64,000 nt of DNA from positions 68,874,503-68,938,502 of the forward strand of contig CM043957.1 of the NCBI GenBank assembly GCA_014529385.2, read 5' to 3'. Below, in pieces: positions 25,449 through 36,459 of this stretch. The position numbers were made by a program, and so were the translations under genes. This stretch comes from Adiantum capillus-veneris. Its lineage: Eukaryota; Streptophyta; Polypodiopsida; Polypodiales; Pteridaceae. The notes beneath the pieces are model-generated. The model ran no database searches. It had not been told where the DNA came from and worked only from the letters and a program-made list of their open reading frames with translations. Positions within the stretch are counted from its first letter, which is position 1. Each line of letters opens with the position of its first letter.

Positions 25449-25520
25449 TTTATTTACACAGAGAGGTCGCCTTGCGTAGCCTAACCTCCTAGAAAAGAAT
25501 ACACTCAAAATTGTTTTATT
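25449..25520 (-). terminator. Candidate poly(A) signals of the WEB-family gene
   Basis: On the minus strand AATAAA occurs at 25520-25515, about 156 nt after the stop codon, and again at 25454-25449. Either could direct 3' processing. Confidence 0.45.
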
Positions 25521-25675
25521 CATACAGGTGTACTACTACCGACAGTTAGGTAAAACAATGGTATACAAATTCAAAGATCAGTTTGTATACCCAAGAGACA
25601 ACTAAAATACACTGTAGAATACCCGTATCTCGCCCTTTGTTCGTAAAACCGCAAGCCATAGTCAAAGTGAAGTGA

Positions 25676-27699
25676 TCACGCTGATTTGCCAGAAAAACTA
25701 CTCCTCTTCGATAAATAGGATCCTAGTGAGCCAAGCAGGGGCTTTTTCTTCAAGTTATCTGCCTTGTTATGTGGTTTTAAACCCTCTTCTGCAAGCAAAC
25801 TAGCCGCATTTCTTATAGGCTCTGGCAATTTCGAAACCGTTACAGATTGTCCACCATCATTCACACTCCTGACATAAAGCTGCTGAGAGGCTGTAGGTGT
25901 CTCCTTTCGCTTTTGTTCCCTCTCCCTCAATCTCTTCATTTCATTCTCAACAGCCGATTTGGCTGCTTCAGCCATTTCGGCTCGCTGCAATGCCTGCTTT
26001 ATAGCGCTCTTGATGCTCTCCATGTCTTCACTTGCAATGGTCACCTTATGAAGAATCTCCTGCTCACTGGCTCTTACTGCCTCCACTTGGGCCATAGCTG
26101 CAGCCACCCTCATGTTTGCAAGCTCCTCAGCCTCCTGCACTTTCCGCTTCAAAGCATCGTATTCATCCTTAGATATGGCAATCTCAGCACCTGGTTCAAC
26201 CTCTGATGCTCTTGAAGCATAAGTTTTCATGGATAAGGCCTTGACACGAATGACCGCAGCAGCTTCAGCCTCCTTAGCTGCTTGAGCTTCCTGCAAAGCA
26301 GTTTGTAAAATGCTTTCTGCTTGCTCTTTGGCAGCCTTGGCTTCATCAGCTTCGCTCCTGATTTTGGCAGCCTCATTTTGTAGAGCCTCAGCTTCGGACT
26401 TAGCTTCTGCTGCTTCAGCTTTCACTTGCTCAAACGCCTGGGAAAGACCTGAAATCGATTCGACTGCCTTGGCCTCTGCCGCTTCTGCACCTGGTAGTTC
26501 AGCTCTTAGCCTTGCAAGCTCAACTGTGAGTACCGAGGCTGCTGCTGTAGCATTGGCTTCTCTCTCTCTAACACTTCGCAGCTCTGCATTCACCATCTCA
26601 GATTCCTTCTTCAAAGATTCCAAAATGGCTGCCAGACTTGAAACATTATCAAGCTCCTGCGTCAATTTCGCCTTTGCTTCTTCCAGTTCTGCAGAGAACG
26701 ATTGAAGAGAAGAAGCTGCACTTTCCTCAGACAAGCGTGTTCGCTCAAGTTCAGATGTTACTACTTCCAAGGCAGAAGCCGCTTCCTTTATTGCACTGGC
26801 CTCACCTTGCTTCGCATTAGCTAATTCGGCCTGGAGCTCTCCCAATTCAACTGTGGCTGCAGCAAGCTTGTGCTCCAGCTCTGCCTTCTTCAACTCCTCA
26901 TTGGCCAATTCCAGGCCGCCAGACCCAACTTCTGAGGTTTCATCAGCCTGCTTTGCTTGTAAAAGGGCAACCTTATCACGGTTTGCTTCTATGCAAGCAA
27001 GCTTCAATAATACAAAAGACTCATTCAATTCAGCAAGCTCCTTCGAAAGGCTCTCTGCTTTGTGCGCATTGGCCTCCTGAGAAGATAGAGTCTCGTCTTT
27101 CTGCTTCAAGTAAGTTTCTCTCTCCTTTTCTGCAACCAGAAGTTCCGCCTTTACGTTAGCAAGCTTTTGCTTCAAGCTTTCAAGGGTCATTTGTGCAGTC
27201 TTGAACTCTTCGTCAGGAGCTTTGGACTGTGTTTCCCAGACAACATGCTTCTCTTCTTCCTGGGTAGCTACTTGCTCCAGCTTATCTTTTGTGTCTGTGT
27301 CACCAGCCTCTTCCTCTTTAACAATATTCACAGGGTCGACTCTCTCCTTTGATTTTTCTGTCATAAGCTCTAACGTCTTTTTTGCGTCTGCTAACTCATG
27401 GAGGGCTCTTTCCTTCCTCTTCTCTGCACTTGCTAGTTGTTCTCGAACTTTCACCAACTCATGTTGTACGTCCACATCTCTTACTACCCGCCTCTGTGCC
27501 AGGTTCTGAAGTGTTAGAACTTTTAAAGAGTTCATCATAATGGTAACAATAAGGAGCGTACCTCTGGAAATTTTGGCCGTTGAGAATCAACTTTCTCCCC
27601 GAATAAGCTAACAGCTGCCCTGACAGATGCAAATGGCAAGCTGGTGTCTATCTCAGCTCTTTCTTCCTTTAAAGGAGGTGTGACCACCTTGTCTCCCAT
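25676..27699 (-). CDS. WEB/PMI family coiled-coil protein (chloroplast movement type)
   Basis: Two coding exons, 27699-27562 and 27493-25676, joined through a 68-bp intron (GTACGC...GCACAG, phase 0), give 651 residues; plant WEB-family proteins are commonly about this long. The N-terminus has the family signature EIDTSLPFASVRAAVSLFGE (residues ~16-35). Nearly the whole remainder is Glu/Lys/Ala-rich coiled coil. Near the C-terminus comes the conserved block ELANMRVAAAMAQVEAVRAS, then KRLREREQKRK. WEB1 and PMI2 of this family act in the cytosol in light-dependent chloroplast photorelocation and actin regulation; the role here is inferred from the family. ATG 27699 is chosen because it precedes the signature directly and an acceptor (27745-27744) lies just upstream. 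No lesions are seen. Many long antisense frames overlap it because of its Ala/Glu bias. Confidence 0.9.
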
Positions 27700-28708
27700 C
27701 ACTATGAAGCGTGAACTTGAAGACTCCCTTGCTGAAACTCCTCCTGAGATTAAAAAAAGAGAATCACCATGAAAATTGAAAACCTCATCATAAAACCTTC
27801 TTTCAGCAGGCGTTGTATGTACTCCCTCTTGCCTTCCAAAAGTGACAAATTCACTTATAGGTTTGTACTTTATGGCTTCAGTTTATCATCAATCTTTGTA
27901 CTGATATCAAAGATCACACAGCTCACGGATAGGCCTTTTGCAAGAACTTCAAATCGATAATGTACAAATGCAAAGGATCCACTGACTTTGATTATTAACA
28001 CTGGTGGATACCAATAGTAGGATATAATCAATTTATACTAATATTTCCAACCAGTTAATGCAGCCAGAACTGAGCGATGGATAAATATTAAAATCGTCCA
28101 AAACCCCAAGTGCAATATTATCATACGACAAAAATGCCAAATAAAGCCCCTTCTAAAATAGGATAATCCAACCTAATCAAAGGTCCAGATCTAATTGTTT
28201 TTCATTCGACCGTCAGTGTACAGAACCTACAAATTCAGCTCACCATATATTGCTCACTTTTTGCCTGATTGTTTTTTACATGATCGTTGGAATGTCCGTT
28301 GCATTGTTTAAAAAAAGACTTTGAAACAAAACAGCAGTCAGTGATTGAGCCCATGAAGACTAGCGACAAAAATATGTACAAGAAGGTTAAGTACAAAACT
28401 CAGAAAAAGAAAATCTTGCAGCTTAGTAAATTGTGACGGGTGACCCTATCTTAAAATGGTGTCCTCCTTGAGCATATAACCGTATCTAGCATGCAAAGCT
28501 GAGAAATAGCGGTGCTTCCATCAGTAACAGGATGTGCTCAATCACACCATCCACTTCACCTTGTATTATCGGCATCTGTGTATGGCTATAAGCGGCGACA
28601 CACAGGCACTCGGACCGGCATGGGCACCTACAGTCGCCTTTAAGACTACTCACTCGTAAACAAAACCGAAAGACTTCATTTAAGAAATGAAAACGATCTG
28701 CTGCTTAC

Positions 28709-29010
28709 CCTTGAGCTTTCTTATGCCTGGTCTGGCTCTTTTGCAGAAGACCCTTCGCCCACTTCAAACAAAGACGCTCGTTTCCATACAAAACTTCGTT
28801 GATGGCGTCAATGCTTACGCAGAATACCCTAAGAGGGAAATCGAAGAGAGAGCGACGAAGCCCAGGCTGACCTCGCCCAAAACCTGTGCAGGTTCCCAGA
28901 GCTCCAAGATGAGTCACGAGAAGATCCAAAATTCCAAATTGAACAGACTTCCGAGTGTTCATGCTAATTTTTGGGCAGCCCTTCCCAAGTGAAGGGTGGT
29001 CTTTACAAGG
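28709..29010 (-). other. Possible 5' leader exon of the WEB-family gene
   Basis: A splice-donor-like CAAGG|GTAAGC lies at 28709/28708 on the minus strand, and an acceptor (TTTTTTTAATCTCAG) lies at 27744, giving a ~965-bp intron. An 85-codon frame (28962-28705) crosses the exon, but it does not join in phase with the WEB coding frame, so the exon is more likely 5' untranslated. The start coordinate is arbitrary. Transcript data would settle it. Confidence 0.35.
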
Positions 29011-29575
29011 CGTTCACCAAGAAGAACTACCTTGCAAAGAAATTCTTAGGCATTGTCAAAAAAATTTAAGCAGTGCCTAGTTCGCTGCTAGGTCTCTGAG
29101 CGAGAAGGGAATGCAAGAAGGGAGGTGTCTGGCGTTGAAACCCTAGAGATAGCGAGCTGGTGAGAAGGTGGAAGGTGAGGCTTCAAGCTGGTTCGGACTT
29201 CCATAGGGTTTGCAGGTGGCTTTGCATATTGAGGTTGTCGGAGTACTTGCGTCTTGCTTTGGTTGCTAGTATGCCTTGGTGCAGGTGTGCTAGGCTTTGA
29301 TTTCCCCTTTAAAAAATGTCAAAAACGTTGCACGACTGGCTAGGTGATTCGTGATTCACTCCCCAAGTGATTAATATCTCCTCCAAACATCGATTATTAG
29401 CTTCCTTAGTGTGGTACCTCCTAGTGCAATTAATATCTCCTTACTTAGAAATATTAATCGTTTTTTCGTTGCCCTCCATTACCCATTTTGTTTGCTCTCA
29501 AGCTTGGTGGTTTTTACCACCTATCTTAGGGTGCTTGGCCACGTCTTTTCTTGTTGTCAAAAAGTGGTGCTAAGA
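29011..29575. promoter_or_regulatory. Divergent region between WEB-family gene and LINE
   Basis: Upstream of the WEB-family gene on the minus strand and of the LINE ORF1 on the plus strand. It should contain the WEB promoter. No TATA box at a convincing position was identified, and a LINE 5' UTR probably occupies its right half. Confidence 0.35.
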
Positions 29576-30993
29576 ATGGAATCCAAGGCCCTGGCCACGA
29601 AGGAAGACATCATCAAGTTTTCACATATGCTTGCAACTAGAAAAATGTCGACGAATGAGGGAGTTGTTCCGATGGATGAAGGGGAAGGGACGACTTCGCG
29701 GCCCTCGAACGACGTCGTAATGAAGGGGGAGTCTCCGGCAAGTGGCCCAGCCCAAATGATTAATAATGCTCATGCGGAGGACAAGATCCTCTTGGTTAAG
29801 AAAAAGGAAAAGAGCTTGTTCAATTTCAAGGTGAAATCTCTCAAGGCGGGTGTGCCCCAGGGGCCAATTTGTACGAATGTGAACAAGGAATCAACATCAT
29901 TTGCTGCTCTCAAACCAGGCATCTCAGTCGCAAGCATTCTAAAGGGTACGAACTCCAAGGACTCTCCTCAAGTCACACTTGTTGAGGCGTCAAGTGAGGG
30001 AGGCCAAGAAAAACTGAAGAATGTTAAAGCTCGGCTCGAACATGAGTTGAAAGACATAAACAGTCTATTAGAATGTGGCCCAACAGGTAACAAAAGAACT
30101 TAGAAGTCTCTGCAGCAGCAAGTGGAGGTTGTAGAGGCTATCACTGTCGCGATTCCACCAACACTCATTAAAAAGCAGCTAGCCATGCAAGCTAAGCTTA
30201 CGCTTGTGTTTGGCTTCAGTGGGAGAGTCCCTAATAGATTTGAACTGATCCAATGGATCCAAGGACCATAAATTCTTGGACATGGGGGGGGGGGGGCAAT
30301 TGAAAACACCACTTACCTAGCCAAGGGCTTTTGCTCATTTAGATTCAAGGAGGTCTCCAACATGTCAAAGATCATGGAGAAAGGCCCCTTGATATTTAAC
30401 AAGACCACTGTGTGTGTGGTGCCTGAGGAACCAATATATGATTTAGCGGAGTCTCTCCAGGGGATTCATCCTGTCTGGGTCGAGTTCGCAGGTTTGCCTA
30501 GCTACCTCTGGGATAACATAAGGTTGCTTGCATGTCAACTAGGTACCCCCTTATTTGTTCTTAACAAGAGGGGACTTGGCAAATACTCTAATAGAGTTTT
30601 TTATAGGTTGGAATATTTCTAAGTCACCTCCAAAGAGCATGGTGATCAATGTCGGAGTTGGGGTTATTACTATTCCGCTTAATTTTGGGACGTACTTTGG
30701 GGGCATGCTTTGAATGTAACAAATTTGGGCACTTTGCCAAGAATTGCCCCATGAAGGTTAATAGGAATACCGATCCTACAATGCAAGATCCCAGTGTAGG
30801 GCTCGACAAACAAGTCCCTGTGAAGGAAGCACTTGTGGAAGAGAAAGAGAAACAAATGAAGAGTAACGTAGGGATAGGAGTAGAGGAGGAGAAAGAGGCT
30901 ATGATGTATGATAATGAAGCCACCAAGTTACTGGAAGTCTGTGGAAAATCGGAGCCGCACACTGCAAATCCCCGAAGGCCCATGCAATGCTAA
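29576..30993 (+). pseudogene. LINE ORF1 (DUF4283-like plus zinc knuckle), degenerate
   Basis: Begins at ATG 29576 (MESKALATKED) and stays open to 30103. It continues after stops and a 13-G run (30284-30296) through a region resembling the DUF4283 domain of plant L1-type ORF1: QAKLTLVFGFSGRVP, EKGPLIFNKTT, HPVWVEFAGLPSYLWD and LACQLGTPLFVLNK. A further frame carries the CCHC knuckle CFECNKFGHFAKNC near 30710-30750 and ends at 30993. ORF1 proteins bind the element RNA. At least three stops or frameshifts inactivate it. The endonuclease ORF follows ~330 bp downstream on the same strand. Confidence 0.78.
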
Positions 30994-31878
30994 TCCGATT
31001 ATTTTCCATGCTTCTACACCTAAATTTCTGACAATAACAACTTCGTTGATTGTGCAAGTCCAGGTTTGAAGAGGATCAAAAGGGTTAAGGCAGTGGCAAG
31101 AGACTCTGTATCATTGAAGGATATTGGAGCCTTGAAAGGGAAAGTCTCCTCCCCCCCCCGCTCAACTAAAGTGAGGGACCTGTGCCCTCCAGCTCCACAA
31201 TCCCTTTGAAGCGCTTCAGGCGAAGGAATGTCGGGTTGATGGAGAGCCTCTGGACTCTCCTAAACCCAAGGAGCCAGAAATGAGGCAGGGATTGTATGTT
31301 GAAGAATTAGTCCCTCTATTACAATGGTGGAACATCTAGCTATCCAATATTGGAATGTGAAAGGATTGAAGACCCGGAAGAAGCACGCCCTCTTCTGGGA
31401 GGAAGTTTGAAAAGATAAGGAAGTTAATTGTTGGGCCATCCAAGAACATCATCTAAACGCTCGCAGCAAAAGAAAACAGACATTGGGGAAGAAGTTGGTG
31501 TTGTATGGTGAGGGAGTGAATGGGTTCACTAGCGTCCTCTCTATTGTGGACAAGGACCTGGAGCCCAAAGTGTTCCTTAATCACCCCTTTGGGAGAGTCC
31601 TAGGAGTGAAAGTTAGTTAGGAAGATCAACCTATCACCATAATTAACATTTATGGCCCTTGCAATGCCAAGGATAGAGCCAAATTGTGGATGCACCTTAG
31701 ATATACCCCTATCAAAGGAGAGTGGTACTGATAGGTGATTTTAATATGGTGGAGAAGAGCAAGGATAGAACAGGCTCAGCCAATCTGTTGGCAGGTTCTA
31801 AAAAAGCTAAATGGTTGGGACTATTAAGTATGGAGCCTGATTTACCCCTTGTAATTTTTTGTATTTAAAACACACATT

Positions 31879-32377
31879 TGTAAGGCCCCTGTTATGAGGA
31901 GAAGCCATCGTGCACGAAGAAAAATCACTCGCCGGAAACCAAAATTTTATTATGGTCGGAATATTAAGGTTGGACGACAGTCGAAAAGTGGTCAGAAAAC
32001 GGTCGATCGTTTGGTCGGTGGTGGCTGGTAGTCAATGGCCGGTGGTGGCCGATTACAAAGACGGACTTGTCTTCTGAAGGGCGGCCACACATGGGCGGAC
32101 CAATTTGGAATTGTATACACAAGGGCGGCCACACACGGCTGCCTCTCATGAGAGAGGGAATCCATTTTGGCCTATAAAACGAGGCCATTTCTACACACAT
32201 GTTGAAGTGTGAAGTTGATGCAACAAGGTGGATGTGAGGTGGTGAGAGTGAAGCAAGGCGGGAGCTCTATTAAGGGTATAATCCCTTTGTAATCTACTTC
32301 TTGTTTGAAGTACTAAAGCCATTGAGTGGTTGCTTTCCCGTGGATGTAGCCCACATTGGGTGAGCCACGTATATTGT

Positions 32378-32441
<64 letters not shown>

Positions 32442-32528
32442 TCTATAATCTCTCGTGTGTGAAAATTTATCTCTCTCCATTAAGTAAGATACTCAAATAT
32501 CTATTTAGCTACATCATATTTCCTAACA
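31879..32528 (+). mobile_element. Candidate solo LTR inserted in the LINE
   Basis: 650-bp segment starting TGTAAGGCCCC and ending CCTAACA, placed in the middle of the LINE endonuclease domain. It has a CCTATAAAACGAGG TATA box at 32171 and a (CT)n tract at 32379-32439 near its end, the layout of an LTR. Flanks ACATT and GAGAC do not match, so no target duplication supports the exact borders. Confidence 0.5.
32379..32439. repeat. (CT)n microsatellite
   Basis: About 30 CT units inside the candidate solo LTR, ~200 bp after its TATA box. Confidence 0.95.
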
Positions 32529-32761
32529 GAGACTCTATGAGAAATGGGTTGTGATGGACCTGTGGGAGGTGGGTCCCTGGAACAGCACGCCTGGCTTCAC
32601 ATAAAAAAGCCTACATCATGCCTGCACAGCTTTCCGGCTTGGTAGGTGCTACCTCTCACCAAGCTGACTGGATCTCGTCGCTTCTTGAGATGAGGATGCC
32701 GCCAACAAAGAGCATGTCGGACCATATACCTTTACACTTGAAACTCAGGAAAGCCCAGGGG

Positions 32762-33102
32762 GAGGGGTTGGCCCCTAGAGGGAGTAAGAAGTTGCTTGTA
32801 ACAGGGGCACACCTATTCAAAGACCCTCTGTTTAGAAGGCTTACCAAGAAATCTTTGAGTAATCTTAATAAAGATATTAATCTTGAAAAACCTAAACCTT
32901 GGGACCTCTTTGCTCTGAGTATACACACCAAAGAGGGGTTGGGCCCCAGAGGGAGTAAGAAGTTGCTTGTAAAACAGGGGCACACCTATTCAAAGACCCT
33001 CTGTTTAGAAGGCTTACCAAGAATCTTTGAGTAATCTCAATAAAGATATTAATCTTGAAAAAAGCTTGGTACCTCTTTGCTCTAGGTATACAGAAAGCGA
33101 TC
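32762..33102. repeat. 171-bp tandem duplication in LINE sequence
   Basis: The phrase GAGGGGTTGG recurs at 32762 and 32933, followed in both copies by GGGAGTAAGAAGTTGCTTGT, CACACCTATTCAAAGACC and AAAGATATTAATCTTGAAAA. Very few differences, so it is a young duplication. Confidence 0.93.
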
Positions 33103-33259
33103 AAAAGCTCGAGCCCTCGGATGAAAAAGGCCCAGGAAGAGCACTGGAAGCAGCTCGAAGAGGATGTATTTTCCATTTTAAAGGCAATTCTAATCAAAAG
33201 GAAACATCGTTAATGCTATGAATGACTTTTGAAAAGAGATAGTAGCATTGACTAAGCTG

Positions 33260-35431
33260 GGATACAACCGTTCTTTGCCTTTCTCTTCTCGTAGCCATGC
33301 CTTCTCAAAATGAGGTAAGACCCAGACACCAACTTTGATGTCAAGTCATTTTTTATGTTTGTCAACAACACGCTTTTGCTTGTCTTGAGATTTTTGTAAA
33401 GCTTCTTTGACCTTTGAATAGGTGATATGTAAGTCTTGTACAAATTTATCTGCTTTCAAAATCTTATCCTTGTGAGTAGAGTAGGTGATATCTAAAGCTT
33501 CTTTGACCTTTGAGGAGGTGATATCTAAATCTTGTAGGAATAATTTGTGATTTCTCTCAATGATCTCAAAAGCTACTTTGCGATTTGAGGAATGAGTGGT
33601 ATTATTGTAAGCAAACTCAATTAGTGGCAAGTACTTCTCCCATATGTTTTTATTATCAGCAACATAAGTCTTAAGTAGATCAAGAATTGTGGAGTTAGCA
33701 TTTTCCGATTGCTTGTCAGTCTGAGGATGAAATGAAGATGGGAACTTCAATGTAGTGTTTTTGTTGTCGAAGAGAGCTCTCTAGAACAGAGTCCTCATAC
33801 AGGGATCTCGATCTTCGCTAATGATAGATTTGGGCATCCCATGTAGTTGAAATAAGTGTTGTAAGAATAGAGTTGCCATCCGATCTGGTTTGATGGTTTT
33901 CCTAATGGGAATGAAGTGAGCGTGTTTGCTGAAACGGTCAAGGATAGTCCAAATTCCATTACAACCAAATGATTAGTGAGCAAGTCAAAGATAAAATTCA
34001 TAGTAATGCTTTCCCAGGGACAAGTAGGAATGGGAAGAGGATGTAACAAGCTGGAGGTTTTCTGACGGTTGCACTTCAATAGGAGAATGTGTCAATGGCA
34101 ATAGCTATAGGTGAACACCCTGATGCCTGCATATGGGGGAGCATGAGACTCAAGCAAAATTTTTATTTTAAATAGCATGCACAATACAAATATTTCCATG
34201 GCATGAAATATGTCCATCCTTCAAAGTGTAGCCCAGAACAATGAATCTAGAGATAAGTTGCTCAAAACTATCTGCAAAGAGGGGATCATTAGGATATAAA
34301 TACTTCAAGCCATCTAGTTTTAAGTGAGTAGCAATAGTGACAAAAGCGGCGTATGTTTGCCGATGGGAAAGTGCATTCGCTACCTTATTGTTTTTACCTT
34401 TGACTAAGTTGATTTAAAGTTGAAAGAGAGAAGAAATTTTCCCATCTCATTTGCTTCTTGGAAGTTGGTTTGATCCATAAAGTAATGAAGCATCTGATGG
34501 TAAGTTTCAATAACAAACTTGGCTCCAATGGGGTAATGTTTCCAAGATACTAGAGCATGCAGTGCTCTCGTATTGCAAGTATTTCCTTCTCATAGATGTT
34601 ACCAAACCTCTCCTTAGGATGTAGGAGAGATGACTCTTGTAGGCAACAACATGCCCATCGTGTTTAAGTACAGCTCCCATATTAATTCCCCACACATCAC
34701 ACTTGACTACAAAAGATTTCCATAAATCCAAAAGAACTAAGATGCTATCCGTAGAAAGTTTTTGCTTCAAAGTGTTGAAAACCTTGATTTTCGTGGAAGT
34801 CTATCCGAAGGGATATCCTTCCTCATTAAATCATGGAGTGGAGTGGAAGTAAAAGAAACATGTGCAATAAATAACCTATAATAAGAAACTACAAACTTCA
34901 TGGACATATGTTAAATATGGCCACTTATGTATTTCTTTTACTTTGTCAGGATCCATGCGAACACTGTATGACGATATGATATGACCAGCGTAGTGGATTT
35001 GTTTCATAAAGAATTCACTTTTCTTCCCATTGATAACAAATTTGTGATTGCAAAATTAGATGCCGTCAAATGATCGTCTTCATTCTTGGAGAAGACAATC
35101 AAATCGTCAAAGAAGGTTCCAACAAAATCTCAATGCTTCAAAAAATACGCTCTATCATAGATTGAAGGTGGCTGGGGCATTTGTCAATTTACGAAAGGGC
35201 ATGACCAAAAATTCATATAATCCAAAAGTGGTACAAAAAGAAGTCTTTAATATGTCTGATGGCTTGAGACGAACCTAATGGTATCCACTCTTCATGTCAA
35301 TGCGGATAAAACAAGAAGATCCTTGAAGTTGATCTAAAATATAATTGATATGTGGGATAAAAAAATAAATTTTAACCGTGATCTGGTTCAATGCATGGTA
35401 ATCGATACACCTGTGCCATGAACCATTCCTC
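33260..35431 (-). pseudogene. Ty3/gypsy pol remnant (RT, RNase H, integrase)
   Basis: In minus-strand order from 35431: reverse transcriptase ([36 protein letters not shown] near 35200-35430), RNase H (VVKCDVWGINMGAVLKHDG near 34680-34730), integrase core start (PWESITMNFIFDLL near 33960-34020), and integrase end with FHPQTDKQSE and EKYLPLIEFAYNN (33350-33750). The order RT-RH-IN is that of Ty3/gypsy. The protein is broken by many stops. Its upstream part ends abruptly at 35431, where the copia LTR begins, showing that the copia element inserted into it or that a deletion joined the two. Confidence 0.8.
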
Positions 35432-35658
35432 TGTTGGAATTAGGGTTGTAGAGAAACGCACACAGCTTGGAGAAGACGAAGGAAGCTCAAGGCATACAAT
35501 AGAGAGTGTGTTACTTAGTGTGCAATGGAAAGATTGATAGCCCTAGAGTGATGGGTGTATATACAATGCACGGGGGGAAAAACCTCCTAAAGAGGGAAAA
35601 AATGCCCCGGCAGTCCGAGTGTGCTCACACACATCACTACCACATGTATATGGTAACA
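35432..35658 (-). repeat. Copia 3' LTR (TGTTGGAATT type)
   Basis: Bounded by TG...CA (TGTTGGAATTAGG to GGTAACA in plus reading). On the inner side it abuts a polypurine tract and on the outer side an interrupted gypsy RT. Confidence 0.6.
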
Positions 35659-35733
35659 AATCCCCCCTGGAGTGATGCGGTGAACAAGAGCTGGCACATG
35701 AGTAAAGGGAAGTGCCATGCCCTGAGGACATGA

Positions 35734-36459
35734 TCAGTCCACAAAGGGGAGTAAGCCCAAAGCTTTGTGGAAAGCTTCGAACTTCTCATGAGACAATGCC
35801 TTTGTGAAAAGATCTGCAAGGTTGTCCTGTGTTGGCACATAAGCCAAGCTGATCACTCCTGCTGAGAGCCTCTCCCTGACATAGTGGTAATGCACCTCAA
35901 TGTGCTTTGTGCGAGCATGAAAAATTGGGTTCCTCGCAACTGCCAATGCGCTCTGACTGTCAGTGTAGATAGTGTTGGGAGTGTCCTTTCCAACACCCAA
36001 ATCAACCATAAGGCGTCTAAGCCATACACACTCAATTGTAGCTGTGAAGATTGCCCTGTACTCAGCCTCACAACTCGAAGTGGCCATAGTAGGTTGCTTC
36101 TTGCTCAACCATGATATACATGAACTGCCAAGCATGAAACAAAAACCACTTGTGGACACTCACGTGTCAAAACAACCAGCCCAATCTGAGTCCGAAAAAG
36201 CATGTAAATCTGGCGACAATGATCCCCCCTTGGGATAAAACAAGCCAAGATGTAAGGTGCCACTAAGGTAGCGAAAAATCCTCTTGACAGCCTGCCAATG
36301 CTTAGACCCTGGGCTATGCATAAATCTGCTGACCTGTGAGACTGCAAACTGAATATCTGGCCTCGTAAACCACTGTCTCAAGCAAAGAAGGTGAGAAAAC
36401 ACTCTCACAATGCGATGCCAAAACACTATGGCAAAGCAACCACCGAGTGCCAAATGCAA
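35734..36459 (-). pseudogene. Copia RNase H and end of RT, one stop
   Basis: Reads TRPDIQFAVSQVSRFMHSPG, HWQAVKRIFRYLSGT, FSDSDWAGCFDT, stop, VSTSGFCFMLGSSCISW, SSCEAEYRAIF, YTDSQSALAVARNPIFHART and ADLFTKALSHEKF. This is the C-terminal end of copia polyproteins including RNase H. The TGA at 36160-36162 sits where the family has Arg (DTRRSTSGY-type motif), so it is most simply a CGA to TGA change. The sequence starts abruptly near 36459; everything upstream in pol and gag is absent. The remaining frame runs to 35734 just before the polypurine tract. Confidence 0.88.

Larger units (their letters stand above)
31324..33240 (+). pseudogene. LINE ORF2 endonuclease region, split by an insertion
   Basis: AP-like endonuclease/exonuclease/phosphatase domain of an L1-type LINE, which nicks target DNA. 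It starts at ATG 31324 and reads IQYWNVKGLK, WAIQEHHL, INIYGPC, then after a frameshift VVLIGDFNMVEKS near 31730-31750. The domain is interrupted at about 31879. It resumes near 32530 with KWVVMDLWEVGPW and the catalytic SDHIPL near 32720. Downstream, a 171-bp segment is tandemly duplicated and the frame fades by 33240, before reaching a recognisable reverse transcriptase. Several stops. The order of motifs is that of L1 endonucleases, so the family call is firm. Confidence 0.75.

Noticed and set aside
26310-27509. Ser/Ala-rich open frames on the plus strand
   Set aside because: Antisense shadows of the coiled-coil WEB-family gene caused by its Ala/Glu codon bias.
28705-28962. 85-codon frame as the N-terminus of the WEB-family protein
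   Set aside because: Joining its donor at 28709 to the acceptor at 27744 is out of phase with the WEB frame, so it was treated as a possible untranslated exon only.
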